Shown one piece after another: positions 1 to 8,349 of a stretch of 64,000 nt of DNA. Under the pieces are notes generated by a model. It was given only the letters and a program-made list of their open reading frames with translations, did no database searches and was not told the origin of the DNA. The position numbers and the translations under genes were made by a program. Position 1 is the stretch's first letter; every line of letters starts with the position of its first letter. The stretch lies in contig NZ_RPRY01000005.1 of NCBI RefSeq assembly GCF_003949795.1, forward strand, positions 1-64,000, in the 5' to 3' direction. The stretch is from Streptomyces sp. WAC06614 (GTDB taxonomy: Bacteria > Actinomycetota > Actinomycetes > Streptomycetales > Streptomycetaceae).

Positions 1-1
1 G

Positions 2-103
2 GGTTCCCCCTCCACCCCTCCGGCGAACAAGCTCCTCGCCCCGGGGCTGGGCCTGGTGGACCGGGCGCGGGACTTCGTCACCGGCCGTGGCAAGGCAGCC
101 TGA
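2..103 (+). CDS. C-terminal end of an unidentified protein (partial)
   Basis: An open frame enters from the left edge and ends at a TGA at 101-103. The 33 visible residues end in VDRARDFVTGRGKAA, a basic, plausible protein tail with G/C-rich third positions. The body of the gene is outside the window, so the family cannot be named. Its last 17 bases overlap the proposed GTG start of the glycosylase gene, which suggests the two genes are cotranscribed. Confidence 0.5.
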   Translation, partial: GSPSTPPANKLLAPGLGLVDRARDFVTGRGKAA

Positions 104-767
104 GCAGGCGATCGGCGCGGCGTCGCGGTACGACGCCGGGCCGTTCCTGCCGGTGCGCGGCGGTCTCGCCGCGCACCGGCGGGCGGCGGCCGGCTGCCGG
201 GGCTGCCCGCTGTACGAGGGCACGACCGGCACGGTCTTCGGGGCCGGGGACGGTGCGGCCCGGCTGATGCTGATCGGGGAACAGCCGGGTGACCAGGAGG
301 ACCGCAAGGGCGAGCCGTTCGTCGGCCCGGCCGGTGGCCTCCTGCGGCGGGCCCTGGCCGAGGCGGGGCTGGACATGGACGGCGCCTACGTCACCAATGC
401 CGTCAAGCACTTCAAGTACGTGTGGCAGCCGGCCGGTGGCGGCAAGCGCCGCATCCACAAGCCGCCGAGCCTGCGGGAACTGTCGGCGTGCCGGCCGTGG
501 CTGACCGCCGAGCTGCGCCTGGTCGACCCGGAGCTGGTGGTCGCCCTCGGGGCGACGGCGGGCAAGGCCTTGTGGGGACCGGGCTTCCGGGTCGGCGAAC
601 GCCGCGGGATGCTGGTCCCGCTGCCGGACCTCGGGGACGGCCCGCTGCACGGCCAGGGGCTGGCCACGATCCACCCGTCGGCGGTCCTGCGGGGCACCGA
701 CCGCGAGGCCCTCTACCAGGGCCTGGTCGAGGACCTCCGGGCTGCGGGCCGGGCCCTGGAAGCGTGA
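87..767 (+). CDS. udgX: UdgX-type uracil-DNA glycosylase
   Basis: This 226-residue protein belongs to the family 4/5-related uracil-DNA glycosylases, which remove uracil arising in DNA. The water-activating loop appears as GEQPGDQED (about 64-72). The insert KRRIH (120-124) is the R-loop signature of UdgX, whose histidine (His124 here) is known in the mycobacterial enzyme to bond covalently to the uracil-derived abasic sugar. The conserved HPSAVLR near the C-terminus is also present. Cys37, Cys40 and Cys135 are the only cysteines and are candidate Fe-S ligands. The GTG start overlaps the upstream gene by 17 bases and has no strong ribosome-binding site, so a slightly later start is possible. 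Family assignment is firm; covalent chemistry is inferred from the motif. Confidence 0.88.
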   Translation: MARQPEQAIGAASRYDAGPFLPVRGGLAAHRRAAAGCRGCPLYEGTTGTVFGAGDGAARLMLIGEQPGDQEDRKGEPFVGPAGGLLRRALAEAGLDMDGAYVTNAVKHFKYVWQPAGGGKRRIHKPPSLRELSACRPWLTAELRLVDPELVVALGATAGKALWGPGFRVGERRGMLVPLPDLGDGPLHGQGLATIHPSAVLRGTDREALYQGLVEDLRAAGRALEA

Positions 768-768
768 G

Positions 769-1005
769 TCAGCGGTCGTCGCGCATCTCGTCGAGGTCCC
801 CTTCGCGCAGGTCGCGCATCACGTCGCGCATCGTCGCGTCCTCCCGGCCGCGCTCGTGCGTGACCTCCTCCGGGCTGCGCGGGCGTCCGCCCGTCCGCAT
901 CCGGTCCGGTTCCGGTGAGCGTCCGCGGATCTGTTCCTCACGGCCCTTGCCCGGTGCCTGCCGCTTGTCGCCCATGCCGCCGTCCTGCTGCCTGTCACCG
1001 GCCAT
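769..1005 (-). CDS. Small charged hypothetical protein
   Basis: This 78-residue product is extremely rich in Asp, Glu, Arg and Gly, with no hydrophobic segment, and is probably disordered and cytosolic. The ATG is preceded by AAGGAGTG at good spacing. The stop lies one base from the stop of the convergent glycosylase gene, so the frame fits neatly between neighbours. The C-terminal part (MRDVMRDLREGDLDEMRD) may form a charged helix. No family was recognised. The ribosome-binding site supports a real gene over a chance frame. Confidence 0.6.
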   Translation of the reverse strand: MAGDRQQDGGMGDKRQAPGKGREEQIRGRSPEPDRMRTGGRPRSPEEVTHERGREDATMRDVMRDLREGDLDEMRDDR

Positions 1006-1155
1006 GACGGTTCACACTCCTTGCTCCTGCCCCTCCCGCTACCTGGCTGCTTACCGGTCAGAAGATGGATAAACCACCTGTTTCCGGGCCGTCGGTCCGG
1101 GCAGGCGCGCCCACGAGGGAAGGCACAACGGACGTGCGAGAGCGAGGCAGTACTG

Positions 1156-1575
1156 ATGGCCCAGAAGATCCGAGAAATCATGACCGAGCGGCTGGTCACC
1201 ACGGCGGCTCAGGTATCGGTGGCGGACGCCGCGCGCCGCATGCGCGACGACGACATCGGGGACGTCCTGGTCGTCGACGACGGGCACCTCAAGGGCGTCC
1301 TCACCGACCGCGACCTCGTCGTCCGCGTGATGGCCGAGGGCAAGCCGGCGGACGACACCACCGTCGCCGAGGTCTGCAGCGGCGATCCCGTCACCGTCTC
1401 GCCGGACGACGACATCGACAAGGCGGTCACGCTGATGCGTTCCCACGCGCTGCGCCGGCTCCCCGTCACCGACAAGGAGCGTCTGGTGGGCATCGTCTCG
1501 CTGGGCGACCTGGCCGTGGAGCGTGACGACACGTCCGCGCTGGCGGACATCAGCGGGGCCGCACCGAACAACTGA
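1156..1575 (+). CDS. Tandem CBS-domain protein
   Basis: The 139-residue protein consists almost entirely of two CBS domains, about residues 5-60 and 70-125. Each carries the typical V(S/D)xA...M...LPVxD...GIVSLGDL pattern, e.g. GVLTDRDL and GIVSLGDL. Paired CBS domains form a Bateman module that binds adenine nucleotides and acts as an energy sensor. No effector domain is attached, so it may be a stand-alone regulator or stress protein, as is common in Streptomyces. The frame is open further upstream to 1021, but ATG 1156 gives the canonical MAQKIREIM start. A strong hairpin follows the gene. Confidence 0.9.
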   Translation: MAQKIREIMTERLVTTAAQVSVADAARRMRDDDIGDVLVVDDGHLKGVLTDRDLVVRVMAEGKPADDTTVAEVCSGDPVTVSPDDDIDKAVTLMRSHALRRLPVTDKERLVGIVSLGDLAVERDDTSALADISGAAPNN

Positions 1576-1659
1576 CACCCCGTCGGGCCGGTGGGCACCG
1601 AGCGGATCCGGTCAAGCTGAGTGGACGTTGGGTGAACCAGGCCCGGCCGACAGCAGGTC

Positions 1660-1693
1660 AACGGGGGCGGCGAGGCAGGTCGCCGCCCCCGTT
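1660..1693 (+). terminator. Hairpin terminator after the CBS gene
   Basis: A perfect 13-bp stem (1660-1672 pairing with 1681-1693) surrounds an 8-base loop. GGGTGAAC at 1630-1637 can also pair with GTTCACCC at 1691-1698, giving an alternative fold. No T-run follows, which is usual for Streptomyces terminators. Confidence 0.75.
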
Positions 1694-1901
1694 CACCCTG
1701 TGTCCGCGCCCGGCTACGGAGCGGGAGTGGGGCCGTGAGCTGCGCGAATGACCGGACAGCTATCCGACTATCGAACGCACTGTCCGTAAATCGGCGATGG
1801 ATGTGCAACTGCACTGGGGATCAGGCAAAGTCACCGACGTCAGGGCGCGAGATCGTAAGCGTCAATCGGGTCCAGCCTTCGAATCGAAAGTGAGTGTAGT
1901 C
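1694..1901. other. Gene-free leader of the protease-inhibitor gene
   Basis: Together with the hairpin at 1660-1693, the CBS-to-inhibitor gap is about 325 bases. The part from 1740 to 1890 is visibly richer in A/T than the surroundings (several TATC and GAAT stretches), as expected for a promoter region of a strongly expressed secreted protein. No confident -35/-10 pair was found. Confidence 0.4.
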
Positions 1902-2336
1902 GTGCGTCTCCGTCGCGTTGCTTCCGTTTCCGCCGCCTCCCTGCTCTGCCTGGCGGGTGCCGCCGGCGCCGCCGGTGTGGCCGAGGCCCGGCCCACGAGC
2001 CTCTACGCCCCCTCCGCGCTGGTCTTCACCGTGGCCAAGGGGGACGCCGCCACCGGCACCGTCGTCCGGGCGACCACGCTCAGCTGTGCGCCGTCCGCGC
2101 AGGGAACGCACCCCGACCCGCAGGCCGCGTGTGCGGCGCTGAACTCCACGGACGGCTCCTTCGACCGCCTGCTGTCCGCCCCCGACCCGAACCGTGCCTG
2201 TCCGATGATCTACGCCCCCGTCACGGTGACCATGGACGGTGTCTGGCAGGGCAGTCGCGTCTCCTGGAAGCACACCTTCGCCAACTCCTGCACCATGGCG
2301 GCGACGGTGAACGGCAACGCCGTCCTGTCGTTCTGA
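1902..2336 (+). CDS. Secreted subtilisin-inhibitor-like (SSI) protein
   Basis: This is a 144-residue precursor of the Streptomyces subtilisin inhibitor family, small dimeric extracellular proteins that block subtilisin- and trypsin-like proteases. GTG 1902 gives a classical signal peptide (basic MRLRR, hydrophobic Ala/Leu core, AEA cleavage site near residue 29). The mature part shows the family hallmarks: PSALVFTV near its N-terminus, four cysteines for two disulfides, and the reactive-site loop CPMIYAPV with Met at P1, which predicts inhibition of subtilisin/chymotrypsin-like enzymes. The frame is open further upstream (GTG 1890, start 1797), but 144 residues matches the usual SSI precursor length. 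A perfect 17-bp hairpin terminates transcription. Confidence 0.93.
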   Translation: MRLRRVASVSAASLLCLAGAAGAAGVAEARPTSLYAPSALVFTVAKGDAATGTVVRATTLSCAPSAQGTHPDPQAACAALNSTDGSFDRLLSAPDPNRACPMIYAPVTVTMDGVWQGSRVSWKHTFANSCTMAATVNGNAVLSF

Positions 2337-2344
2337 GTCGCGGC

Positions 2345-2382
2345 GGGGCCGTGCCGGAAGCCGAGGCTTCCGGCACGGCCCC
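2345..2382 (+). terminator. 17-bp perfect hairpin terminator of the SSI gene
   Basis: 2345-2361 pairs without mismatch with 2366-2382 around a CGAG tetraloop, nine bases after the SSI stop codon. This is a very strong factor-independent terminator, consistent with a highly expressed monocistronic secreted-protein gene. Confidence 0.85.
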
Positions 2383-2486
2383 TGTCCGTCGCTTGATCGT
2401 TTCTTTACCTACCGGCCGGTTGTACCCGGCGGTAACACGGTCGCATCCTGGCGTTTCCTACCGCCCCCAGCGCCTCAGGAGCCGCC

Positions 2487-3461
2487 GTGCCGACCTCCCG
2501 TGCCACCTCCCAGGCCGGCCCCCTCGCCCGCCTCGGGCTCGCCCTCGGCCTGGCGCTCGCCGCCTGCGCGGGCGCCCTCACCCCGGCCGCCGCCGCACCC
2601 GCCGCCGGGCACGGCGAGTACGGCGAATACGTCGCCCTGGGGGACTCGTACGCCGCGGGAGCCGGCGTCCCGGCCCAGTCGGCCGGGCTGTGCCTGCGCT
2701 CCGACCGCAACTACCCGAGCGTCGTCGCCGAGCGGCTGCGGCCCGCCGTCGTACGGGACGTGACCTGTGGCGCGGCCAAGCTCGCCCACCTCACCGAACC
2801 TCAGCGCTACCCCGTCCTCGGGCAGGTCAATGCCGCCCAGTTCGACGCGCTGACACCCGGTACCCGGCTCGTCACGATGACCCTGGGCGGCAACGACATG
2901 GGGGAGGGGCTGCTCGGCATGGGCGAGATCGTCGTCACCTGCGTGACGGTCGCCGTCGTCCATCCGTTCGGCTCGCCGTGCCGCTCCGCGTACGGCGACT
3001 CGCTCGACCGGCGCATCGAGGCGGCCGGGCCGCGGCTGGCCGCAGCGCTCCAGGAGATCCACCGGCGCTCCCCGCGGGCCCGGGTGGTCGTCACCGGGTA
3101 TCCCGCGATCCTGCCCGAGAACCCGGGGGACTGCCTGTTCCGCCAGCCCGTCACCCGCTCCGACGCCGCCTACCTGCGCGACGTGATCAAGCGGCTCAAT
3201 GCCGAGATCGCCGACCGGGCCCGCGCGAACGGTGCGACGTACGCCGACGTCCACACCCCCACCCTCGGGCACGACATCTGCCAGGCGCCCGCGCAGCGCT
3301 GGATCGAGGGCGTGCTGCCGCACCAGCCGGCGATGTCCGTGCATCCCAACGCGCGGGGCGAGCAGGTCATGGCGGAGGCCGTGCTGGCGTCCCTGCGCCG
3401 AGCTCAGGCCGGGGCCCCCGTGCCCGCCCGGCCGACGGGCCGGGCGACCGGCCGTTCGTGA
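2487..3461 (+). CDS. Secreted SGNH/GDSL-family esterase
   Basis: The 324-residue protein has a long Ala-rich signal peptide (about 1-38) and an SGNH hydrolase core. Block I is GDSYAAGAG with the nucleophilic serine, the Gly/Asn blocks appear as TLGGNDMG, and the C-terminal HPNARG supplies the catalytic histidine. Six cysteines in the mature part suggest three disulfides, as in Streptomyces extracellular esterases/lipases of this family. It probably hydrolyses lipid or other ester substrates outside the cell. The GTG start is set by AGGAG five bases upstream. Its 3' end overlaps the convergent RhoGDI-like gene by 58 bases. Confidence 0.92.
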   Translation: MPTSRATSQAGPLARLGLALGLALAACAGALTPAAAAPAAGHGEYGEYVALGDSYAAGAGVPAQSAGLCLRSDRNYPSVVAERLRPAVVRDVTCGAAKLAHLTEPQRYPVLGQVNAAQFDALTPGTRLVTMTLGGNDMGEGLLGMGEIVVTCVTVAVVHPFGSPCRSAYGDSLDRRIEAAGPRLAAALQEIHRRSPRARVVVTGYPAILPENPGDCLFRQPVTRSDAAYLRDVIKRLNAEIADRARANGATYADVHTPTLGHDICQAPAQRWIEGVLPHQPAMSVHPNARGEQVMAEAVLASLRRAQAGAPVPARPTGRATGRS

Positions 3462-3856
3462 TGGGTCAGCCGGAAGCGGAAGGCCTCGTGGGCGAGCGGT
3501 TCGCCGGTGCCGTCGAGGAAGGTGCCGGTGACGGTGTACATGCCGTGCGTCTGCCGCCCGGCCGGGAGCTTCTCGGGCGGGAGCACCACCTCGTACGGGC
3601 CGCCGCTGCGGAAGCTCCCCAACGGTGTCGAGACCGCGGGGAAGGAACAGTCGCCGAACTCCCGCGCGTCCACGTAGACCAACCCGTCCACGTCCGCGGT
3701 GAGCCGGAAGGTGATGCTCACCGTGAACAGCGCGCCCTCGGGCAGGGCGAACGGCACATCCGAGAGGCCGCCGTCCAAGGGCACGGCCACCCTGCCGAAG
3801 CTCTCCGACTCAAGGTGCACGTCGAGCAGCTCGAACCGCACGTCCGTGTCCGTCAT
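3404..3856 (-). CDS. RhoGDI-domain-like protein
   Basis: This 150-residue soluble protein has an immunoglobulin-like beta pattern that resembles the C-terminal domain of eukaryotic Rho GDP-dissociation inhibitors: EGALFTVSITFRL, DGLVYVD, a GSFRSGGPYE segment, an LPAGRQTHGMYTVTG strand and TFLDGTG. Family similarity is inferred from this order of conserved segments. Streptomyces has no Rho GTPase, so the eukaryotic role does not transfer; binding a lipidated or hydrophobic ligand is one possibility. The last ~20 residues (Arg/Pro/Gly-rich) lie antisense to the esterase gene and may be a non-conserved tail. Confidence 0.7.
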   Translation of the reverse strand: MTDTDVRFELLDVHLESESFGRVAVPLDGGLSDVPFALPEGALFTVSITFRLTADVDGLVYVDAREFGDCSFPAVSTPLGSFRSGGPYEVVLPPEKLPAGRQTHGMYTVTGTFLDGTGEPLAHEAFRFRLTHHERPVARPVGRAGTGAPA

Positions 3857-3982
3857 GTCACACGCCTACCCTGTCGGGGCCCTCCCGATACATAGAGACT
3901 GTCACGGTTTGGTGCGAATGGTCCAGGGCAGGCGCCTCTTCGGGGACCGGGTGGAGACGCAGTGCGAGAGGAGTGAGGGGCC

Positions 3983-4537
3983 ATGCGCGTGGCGTTCCTC
4001 ATGGCGCCCGAGGGCGTCGAACAGGTGGAACTGGAACAGCCCTGGAAGGCCGTCCTGGACGCGGGCTGGGAGCCCCGACTGGTGTCGACCGAGCCGGGCC
4101 GGATCCAGGCCTTCCACCACTTGGACCGCGGAGACACCTTCCCCGTGGACGACGTGGCCTCCGACACCCCGGCCGAGGACTTCGGAGCCCTGGTGCTGCC
4201 CGGTGGCGTGGCCAACCCCGACGCCCTGCGCACCGACCCGCGGGCCGTCGGCTTCGTACGGCACTTCTTCGGGGTCGACCGGCCGGTGGCGGCCATCTGC
4301 CACGCCCCCTGGACGCTGGTCGAGGCCGATGTGCTGCGCGGCCGCACCCTCACCTCCTGGCCCAGCCTGGCGACGGACATCCGCAACGCCGGCGGCACCT
4401 GGGTGGACGAGCCGGTGCACGTGTGCCGGGCGGCTCCGGGCACGCTGGTCACCAGCCGCAAGCCCGCCGACCTCGACGCGTTCTGCGGGGCGCTGCTGGA
4501 GGAGTTCGACCTCCACCTCCACGGCCACCGGGTCTGA
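3983..4537 (+). CDS. DJ-1/PfpI-family protein
   Basis: The 184-residue product has the class I glutamine-amidotransferase-like fold of the PfpI/YhbO subgroup. The nucleophile elbow is AAICHAPW, with Cys106 and His107, followed by LVEADVLRGRTLTSWPS and DIRNAGGTWVDEPV, all typical of PfpI proteins. Members act as stress proteins, glyoxalase III/deglycases or (debated) peptidases; the substrate here is unknown. An AGAGGAGTGAGGGG stretch precedes ATG 3983. It stands alone between convergent and divergent neighbours. Confidence 0.88.
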   Translation: MRVAFLMAPEGVEQVELEQPWKAVLDAGWEPRLVSTEPGRIQAFHHLDRGDTFPVDDVASDTPAEDFGALVLPGGVANPDALRTDPRAVGFVRHFFGVDRPVAAICHAPWTLVEADVLRGRTLTSWPSLATDIRNAGGTWVDEPVHVCRAAPGTLVTSRKPADLDAFCGALLEEFDLHLHGHRV

Positions 4538-4572
4538 GCCCGCCGTCACCCGGGCCGTACCCGGCGCGTACG

Positions 4573-5976
4573 TCACCCACCCGGCACGTCCAGCGGCCGG
4601 GTGGCCGGCCCCTGGAGCACCCGGCCGTCAGACGCCGCGAACCGGGAGCCGTGGCACGGGCACTCCCAGGTGTCCTCGGCCTCGTTGAAGCCCAGCTCAC
4701 AGCCCATGTGCGTACACCGCGGCCCGGGGCCGAACCCGGCCGCGTAGTGCCGGGCCACCGAGACCTGCTCCCGGGCCACGTCCCCGACCTCCCGCAGCGG
4801 CAGCGTCCGGCGCGGGTCGAACAGCTCGGTCCACGCCGGCCGCGGCCGGCCGGTGACGTGCGCGGCCAGCAGCCGCCCGGCCATCACCCCGTGGCTCAGC
4901 CCCCAGCCGCCGTAGCCGGTGCCCAGGAACACGTGCTGGGTGTCCGGGTGCTCGTGGCCGACGTAGGGGAGGTGGTCCACGGAGTGCACGTCCTGCGCCG
5001 CCCACCGGTACGGCGGCCGGCCGCCGGGGAAGCCCGGCAGGTGCCCGTGCGCCCAGTCCGCCAGCCGCGCCCACCGCCCGGCGGCGTCGTCCGTGCCCGG
5101 TACGAACGACTCGCCCGTGACGATCAGCAGCCGGCGCCCGTCCCCGTACGGCGCCGAACGCACCGAGCGCACGCCCTCCTCCGGGGTCAGGTACATGCCC
5201 TCGGGCACCTCGTGCGCGGCGACCGGCGCGGCCACCACCAGCTCGCGCAGGACGGTCAGGCGGGCCATGAGCGAGGCGTGGCAGTCCAGCGGGTAGTGGG
5301 TGGCCAGGACGACGTCGCGGGCGTGGACGGTGCCGCCGCCCGCCAGGGTGAGCCGGCAGTCGGCCCGTTCCCGCAGGCCCGTGACCCGGGTGCCCTCGTG
5401 GACGGCCGCCCCGCGCCCGACCAGGTCATGGGCCAGGCCCAGCAGGAAGCGGCGCGGGTGGAACTGGAGCTGGTCCTCCACCCGGACCGCCCCGGCCACC
5501 GGGAACGGCAGGCCGGTCTCGGTCACGTACCGGGCGTCCAGCCCCGCCGTCCGAGCCGCCTCCGCCTCGGCGAGGAACTCCCCGGCCCGTTCCTCGTCCG
5601 AGGTCCAGGTGTAGGCGGGCAGGCGTTCCGCCTCGGCGTCGATGCCCAGCTCCCCGCACAGCGCGAGCACGTGCCGCAGCGCCTCCTCCTGCGACCGGGC
5701 GTACAGGGCCGCGGCCTCGGGGCCGTGCTCGGCGGTCAGCTGGGCGTAGCGCAGCCCGTGCAGCGCGGTCAGCTTGCCCGTGGTGTGCCCGGAGACCCCG
5801 CCGCCCACCTGCCCGGCCTCCAGGACCAGCACCTCCCGGCCCGCGAGGACCAGCTCCCGGGCCGCGCACAGCCCGGTGATCCCGGCTCCGACGACCACCA
5901 CGTCGGCGGTGCGGTCCCCGTCGAGCGGCGGATGCGCGGGGGCGTCGGCGGTGCTGTCCATCCAGTACGAGCGCAT
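4573..5976 (-). CDS. FAD-dependent oxidoreductase with C-terminal Rieske domain
   Basis: The 467-residue protein fuses a DAO-type FAD oxidoreductase to a Rieske [2Fe-2S] domain. VVVGAGITGLCAA (about 26-38) is the dinucleotide-binding motif, and GTGYGGWGLSHG near 360 is the second FAD contact. The C-terminus carries C421-T-H423 and C439-P-C441-H442, the CxH...CxxH Rieske ligands. This arrangement is common in actinobacteria, often annotated as glycine/D-amino-acid oxidase-like with Rieske domain. The electron donor/acceptor and substrate are unknown. It is monocistronic and convergent with the PfpI gene. Confidence 0.9.
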   Translation of the reverse strand: MRSYWMDSTADAPAHPPLDGDRTADVVVVGAGITGLCAARELVLAGREVLVLEAGQVGGGVSGHTTGKLTALHGLRYAQLTAEHGPEAAALYARSQEEALRHVLALCGELGIDAEAERLPAYTWTSDEERAGEFLAEAEAARTAGLDARYVTETGLPFPVAGAVRVEDQLQFHPRRFLLGLAHDLVGRGAAVHEGTRVTGLRERADCRLTLAGGGTVHARDVVLATHYPLDCHASLMARLTVLRELVVAAPVAAHEVPEGMYLTPEEGVRSVRSAPYGDGRRLLIVTGESFVPGTDDAAGRWARLADWAHGHLPGFPGGRPPYRWAAQDVHSVDHLPYVGHEHPDTQHVFLGTGYGGWGLSHGVMAGRLLAAHVTGRPRPAWTELFDPRRTLPLREVGDVAREQVSVARHYAAGFGPGPRCTHMGCELGFNEAEDTWECPCHGSRFAASDGRVLQGPATRPLDVPGG

Positions 5977-6107
5977 GGCGAGGCTCCTCCGCTCCGTACG
6001 CGGTCCCCTCGAACAGCGTCCTCCACCCGCGCCCGGCCCGCCCGGCGGCCACCCCTTCGGCCGGGCGCGGGGTGCGTAGCCGGCGCCCTTACGGGAAGGT
6101 GCGGGGC

Positions 6108-6683
6108 ATGTCCGACCAAGAGCGGGGCGCTCGCGCCCCTGAGCAGGACGGGCCCGGCCGGCAGCCGGGCACCCCCGGCCGGGAGCCGCAGGAAGGCTCC
6201 GGGCCGCCGACCGTGGACCCGGAGCGCGGCGAGTCCGAGGCGGAACGTGCCGACCGGAACTGGAACGAGCTGCTCCAGGAGCTGCGCGTCACCCAGACGG
6301 GCGTACAGATCCTCTTCGGTTTCCTGCTGACCGTGGCCTTCCAGCCGCGCTTCACCGAGCTGGACGCGCTGGACCGGGGCATCTACGTCGTCACGGTCCT
6401 GCTGGGCGCGGCCACCACCGGCGTCCTGGTCGGGCCGGTCGCCTTCCATCGGCTGTTCTTCCGGCGCAGACTGAAGCCGGAGGCCGTGACCTGGGCCTCC
6501 CGGCTGACGATCCTGGGCCTGGCGCTGCTGTTCCTGACCACGGTCTCGGCCATGCTGCTGATCATGCGGGTGGCGCTGCGCAGCCCGCTGGCACTGTGGC
6601 TCGTGGCGGGGATGGCCGTCTGGTTCGCGGTCTGCTGGTTCGCGGTCCCGCTGTGGGCGCGCCGGCACACGACCCCCAGGTGA
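6108..6683 (+). CDS. DUF6328-type four-helix membrane protein
   Basis: The 191-residue protein has a hydrophilic, Gly/Pro/Glu-rich N-terminal tail (about 1-45), then the conserved NWNELLQELRVTQTGVQILFGFLL block of this actinobacterial family and four hydrophobic segments (about 62-80, 90-110, 130-152, 160-180). It is an inner-membrane protein of unknown function. GGAAGG lies upstream of ATG 6108; the frame is open from 6072 but lacks a better start. Confidence 0.85.
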   Translation: MSDQERGARAPEQDGPGRQPGTPGREPQEGSGPPTVDPERGESEAERADRNWNELLQELRVTQTGVQILFGFLLTVAFQPRFTELDALDRGIYVVTVLLGAATTGVLVGPVAFHRLFFRRRLKPEAVTWASRLTILGLALLFLTTVSAMLLIMRVALRSPLALWLVAGMAVWFAVCWFAVPLWARRHTTPR

Positions 6684-6771
6684 GCCGTGCCGCCGGCCCG
6701 ATCCCGACCGGCCCGGCGCGCATCGGACCTCCGCAGCCGGGTACACGCCGCGCACAGGGCGAGGAGGTCCG

Positions 6772-7881
6772 ATGAGACTGCTGACCATGGGGGTGGAGGA
6801 GGAGTTCCTGCTGGTCGAGGCCGACGGGGACGCGGCCTCCGCGCCCGCCGGCCGGGCACCGCAGGTCATCGCCGCGGCGGCCGCCGAACTCGGCCCGCTG
6901 GTGCAGGCCGAGTTCTTCACCGCCCAGGTGGAGGTCTGCACCGAGCCCGTGGCCGACCTCGCCACCCTGCGGGCCGATCTGGCCCGGCTGCGCCGGGTCA
7001 CCGCGCAGGCCGCCGCCGCGGCGGACTGCCGCATCATGGCCACCGGCACCCCCGTGGTGCCGCCCGCACGCCCGCTCACCATCACCGACTGCGCGCGCTA
7101 CCGCGAGATGGCGACCCGGTTCGCGCCGCTCGTCGACGGCTACCACGGCCTGGTCTGCGGCACGCACGTCCACATCGGCACCCTCACCCGGTGCGAGGCC
7201 CTGTCCCTGGCCGCCCACATGCGGCCGTGGCTGCCGGTGATCCAGTCGCTCACCGGCAACTCGCCCTTCGCGCAAGGCGCGGACACCGGTTTCGAGAGCT
7301 GGCGGTCGGTGGAGTTCGCCCGCTGGCCGACCGTCGGACCCACCCCGGTGCTGTGCGAGCCCGAGTACGAACACGTCGTCAGCGGTCTGGTGCGCGACCG
7401 GGTCCTGCTGGACCGCAAGATGATCTACTGGTACGCCCGTCCCTCGGAGCACGTGCCCACCCTGGAGGTCCGGGTCGCGGACGCCAACGCCGACCTCGAC
7501 ACCGTGGTGCTGCTCGCCGCGTTGGTCCGCGGACTGTCCGGCGTCCTGCTCGCCGACGTCGAACAGGGCGTACCGACACCGGTGGTGACGGACCGGCAGC
7601 TGCGCGCGGCGCATCGCTGCGCCGCCGCGCACGGACTGACCGGGACCGGGCTGGACCCCGTCGACGGCCAGGAGCAGCCCGCCGTACGGCTGGTGGACCG
7701 GCTGGTCGAGCGGGCCGCGCCGGCCCTGGAGGCCACCGGCGACCTGGAGCTCGTCCAGGACCTGCTGCGACGGCTGCACAAGGAAGGCAGCGGGGCCGCC
7801 CGGCAGCGTGCGGCCTACCAGCGCCGTGGCTCGCTCGGCGACGTGGTGGACACCCTGGTGGCGGCCACCGCCGCCGCGTGA
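6772..7881 (+). CDS. YbdK-type carboxylate-amine ligase (GCS2 family)
   Basis: This 369-residue enzyme of the glutamate-cysteine ligase 2 family starts with the diagnostic GVEEEFLLV (residues 4-12), followed by QAEFFTAQVE, CGTHVHIG and the LEVRVADANAD block of the ATP/Mg site. The family makes gamma-glutamyl-type amide bonds; E. coli YbdK has weak gamma-glutamylcysteine synthetase activity, but actinobacterial members have uncertain substrates since Streptomyces uses mycothiol. GAGGAGG immediately precedes ATG 6772. The following DUF3040 gene begins 36 bases after its stop, so the two are likely cotranscribed. Confidence 0.9.
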   Translation: MRLLTMGVEEEFLLVEADGDAASAPAGRAPQVIAAAAAELGPLVQAEFFTAQVEVCTEPVADLATLRADLARLRRVTAQAAAAADCRIMATGTPVVPPARPLTITDCARYREMATRFAPLVDGYHGLVCGTHVHIGTLTRCEALSLAAHMRPWLPVIQSLTGNSPFAQGADTGFESWRSVEFARWPTVGPTPVLCEPEYEHVVSGLVRDRVLLDRKMIYWYARPSEHVPTLEVRVADANADLDTVVLLAALVRGLSGVLLADVEQGVPTPVVTDRQLRAAHRCAAAHGLTGTGLDPVDGQEQPAVRLVDRLVERAAPALEATGDLELVQDLLRRLHKEGSGAARQRAAYQRRGSLGDVVDTLVAATAAA

Positions 7882-7916
7882 ACGGACCCGGCGGCCGGCA
7901 CCGACCAGGGGAGTGG

Positions 7917-8291
7917 ATGACGATGGAAGGCCGGGAACTCTCCCCGCGGGAGCGGCAGATCCTCGGAGAGATCGAGCGGACCCTGGAGACGGACGGGCTC
8001 CTGGCCCGCCGGCTGAGCACCATGCGCCGCGGCGCGCGGCCGTGGACCGGGCCCTCGGCCGTCGTGGCCGCCGTGCGCGCGCACCGGCTGGCCTGGGCCG
8101 CATGGCTCGCCGGGCTGGCCTCGCTCGTCCTGTTCGTACCCGCGGCGGCCACCTCCTCGCCCCCGCTGATCTGGGGCTTCGCCGCCGCCTGGGTGCTGAC
8201 CCTGGTGTGCGTGCTCCGGCTGGTGTGGCAGTCCTGCCGGCGCCGCGCGGGACGGAACGCAGCCCCGGACTCCTCGGGTCCGTTCGAGTGA
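7917..8291 (+). CDS. DUF3040 membrane protein
   Basis: A short protein (124 residues from ATG 7917, 122 from ATG 7923) with the family's N-terminal amphipathic segment, ELSPRERQILGEIERTLETD, followed by two hydrophobic helices (about 56-75 and 80-100) and a charged tail. The ribosome-binding site GGGGAG ends at 7913 and suits ATG 7923 better by spacing. DUF3040 proteins are small actinobacterial membrane proteins of unknown role. It follows the ligase gene closely. Confidence 0.85.
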   Translation: MTMEGRELSPRERQILGEIERTLETDGLLARRLSTMRRGARPWTGPSAVVAAVRAHRLAWAAWLAGLASLVLFVPAAATSSPPLIWGFAAAWVLTLVCVLRLVWQSCRRRAGRNAAPDSSGPFE

Positions 8292-8316
8292 TCCCGGTTG
8301 CTCCCGGAACCGGATG
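8292..8316 (+). terminator. Hairpin after the DUF3040 gene
   Basis: ATCC-GGTT pairs with AACC-GGAT (one bulged C) around a GCTCCCGG loop, starting right at the stop codon. It is a short but plausible terminator. A second 7-bp inverted repeat (CTTCGCA/TGCGAAG) follows at 8327-8345. Confidence 0.5.
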
Positions 8317-8349
8317 AACGTCGGCCTTCGCATGTGTTGCGAAGTGGCT

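Noticed and set aside
5769-7085. Minus-strand frame opposite the DUF6328 and ligase genes
   Set aside because: Spans two real plus-strand genes and has low-complexity translation; shadow frame.
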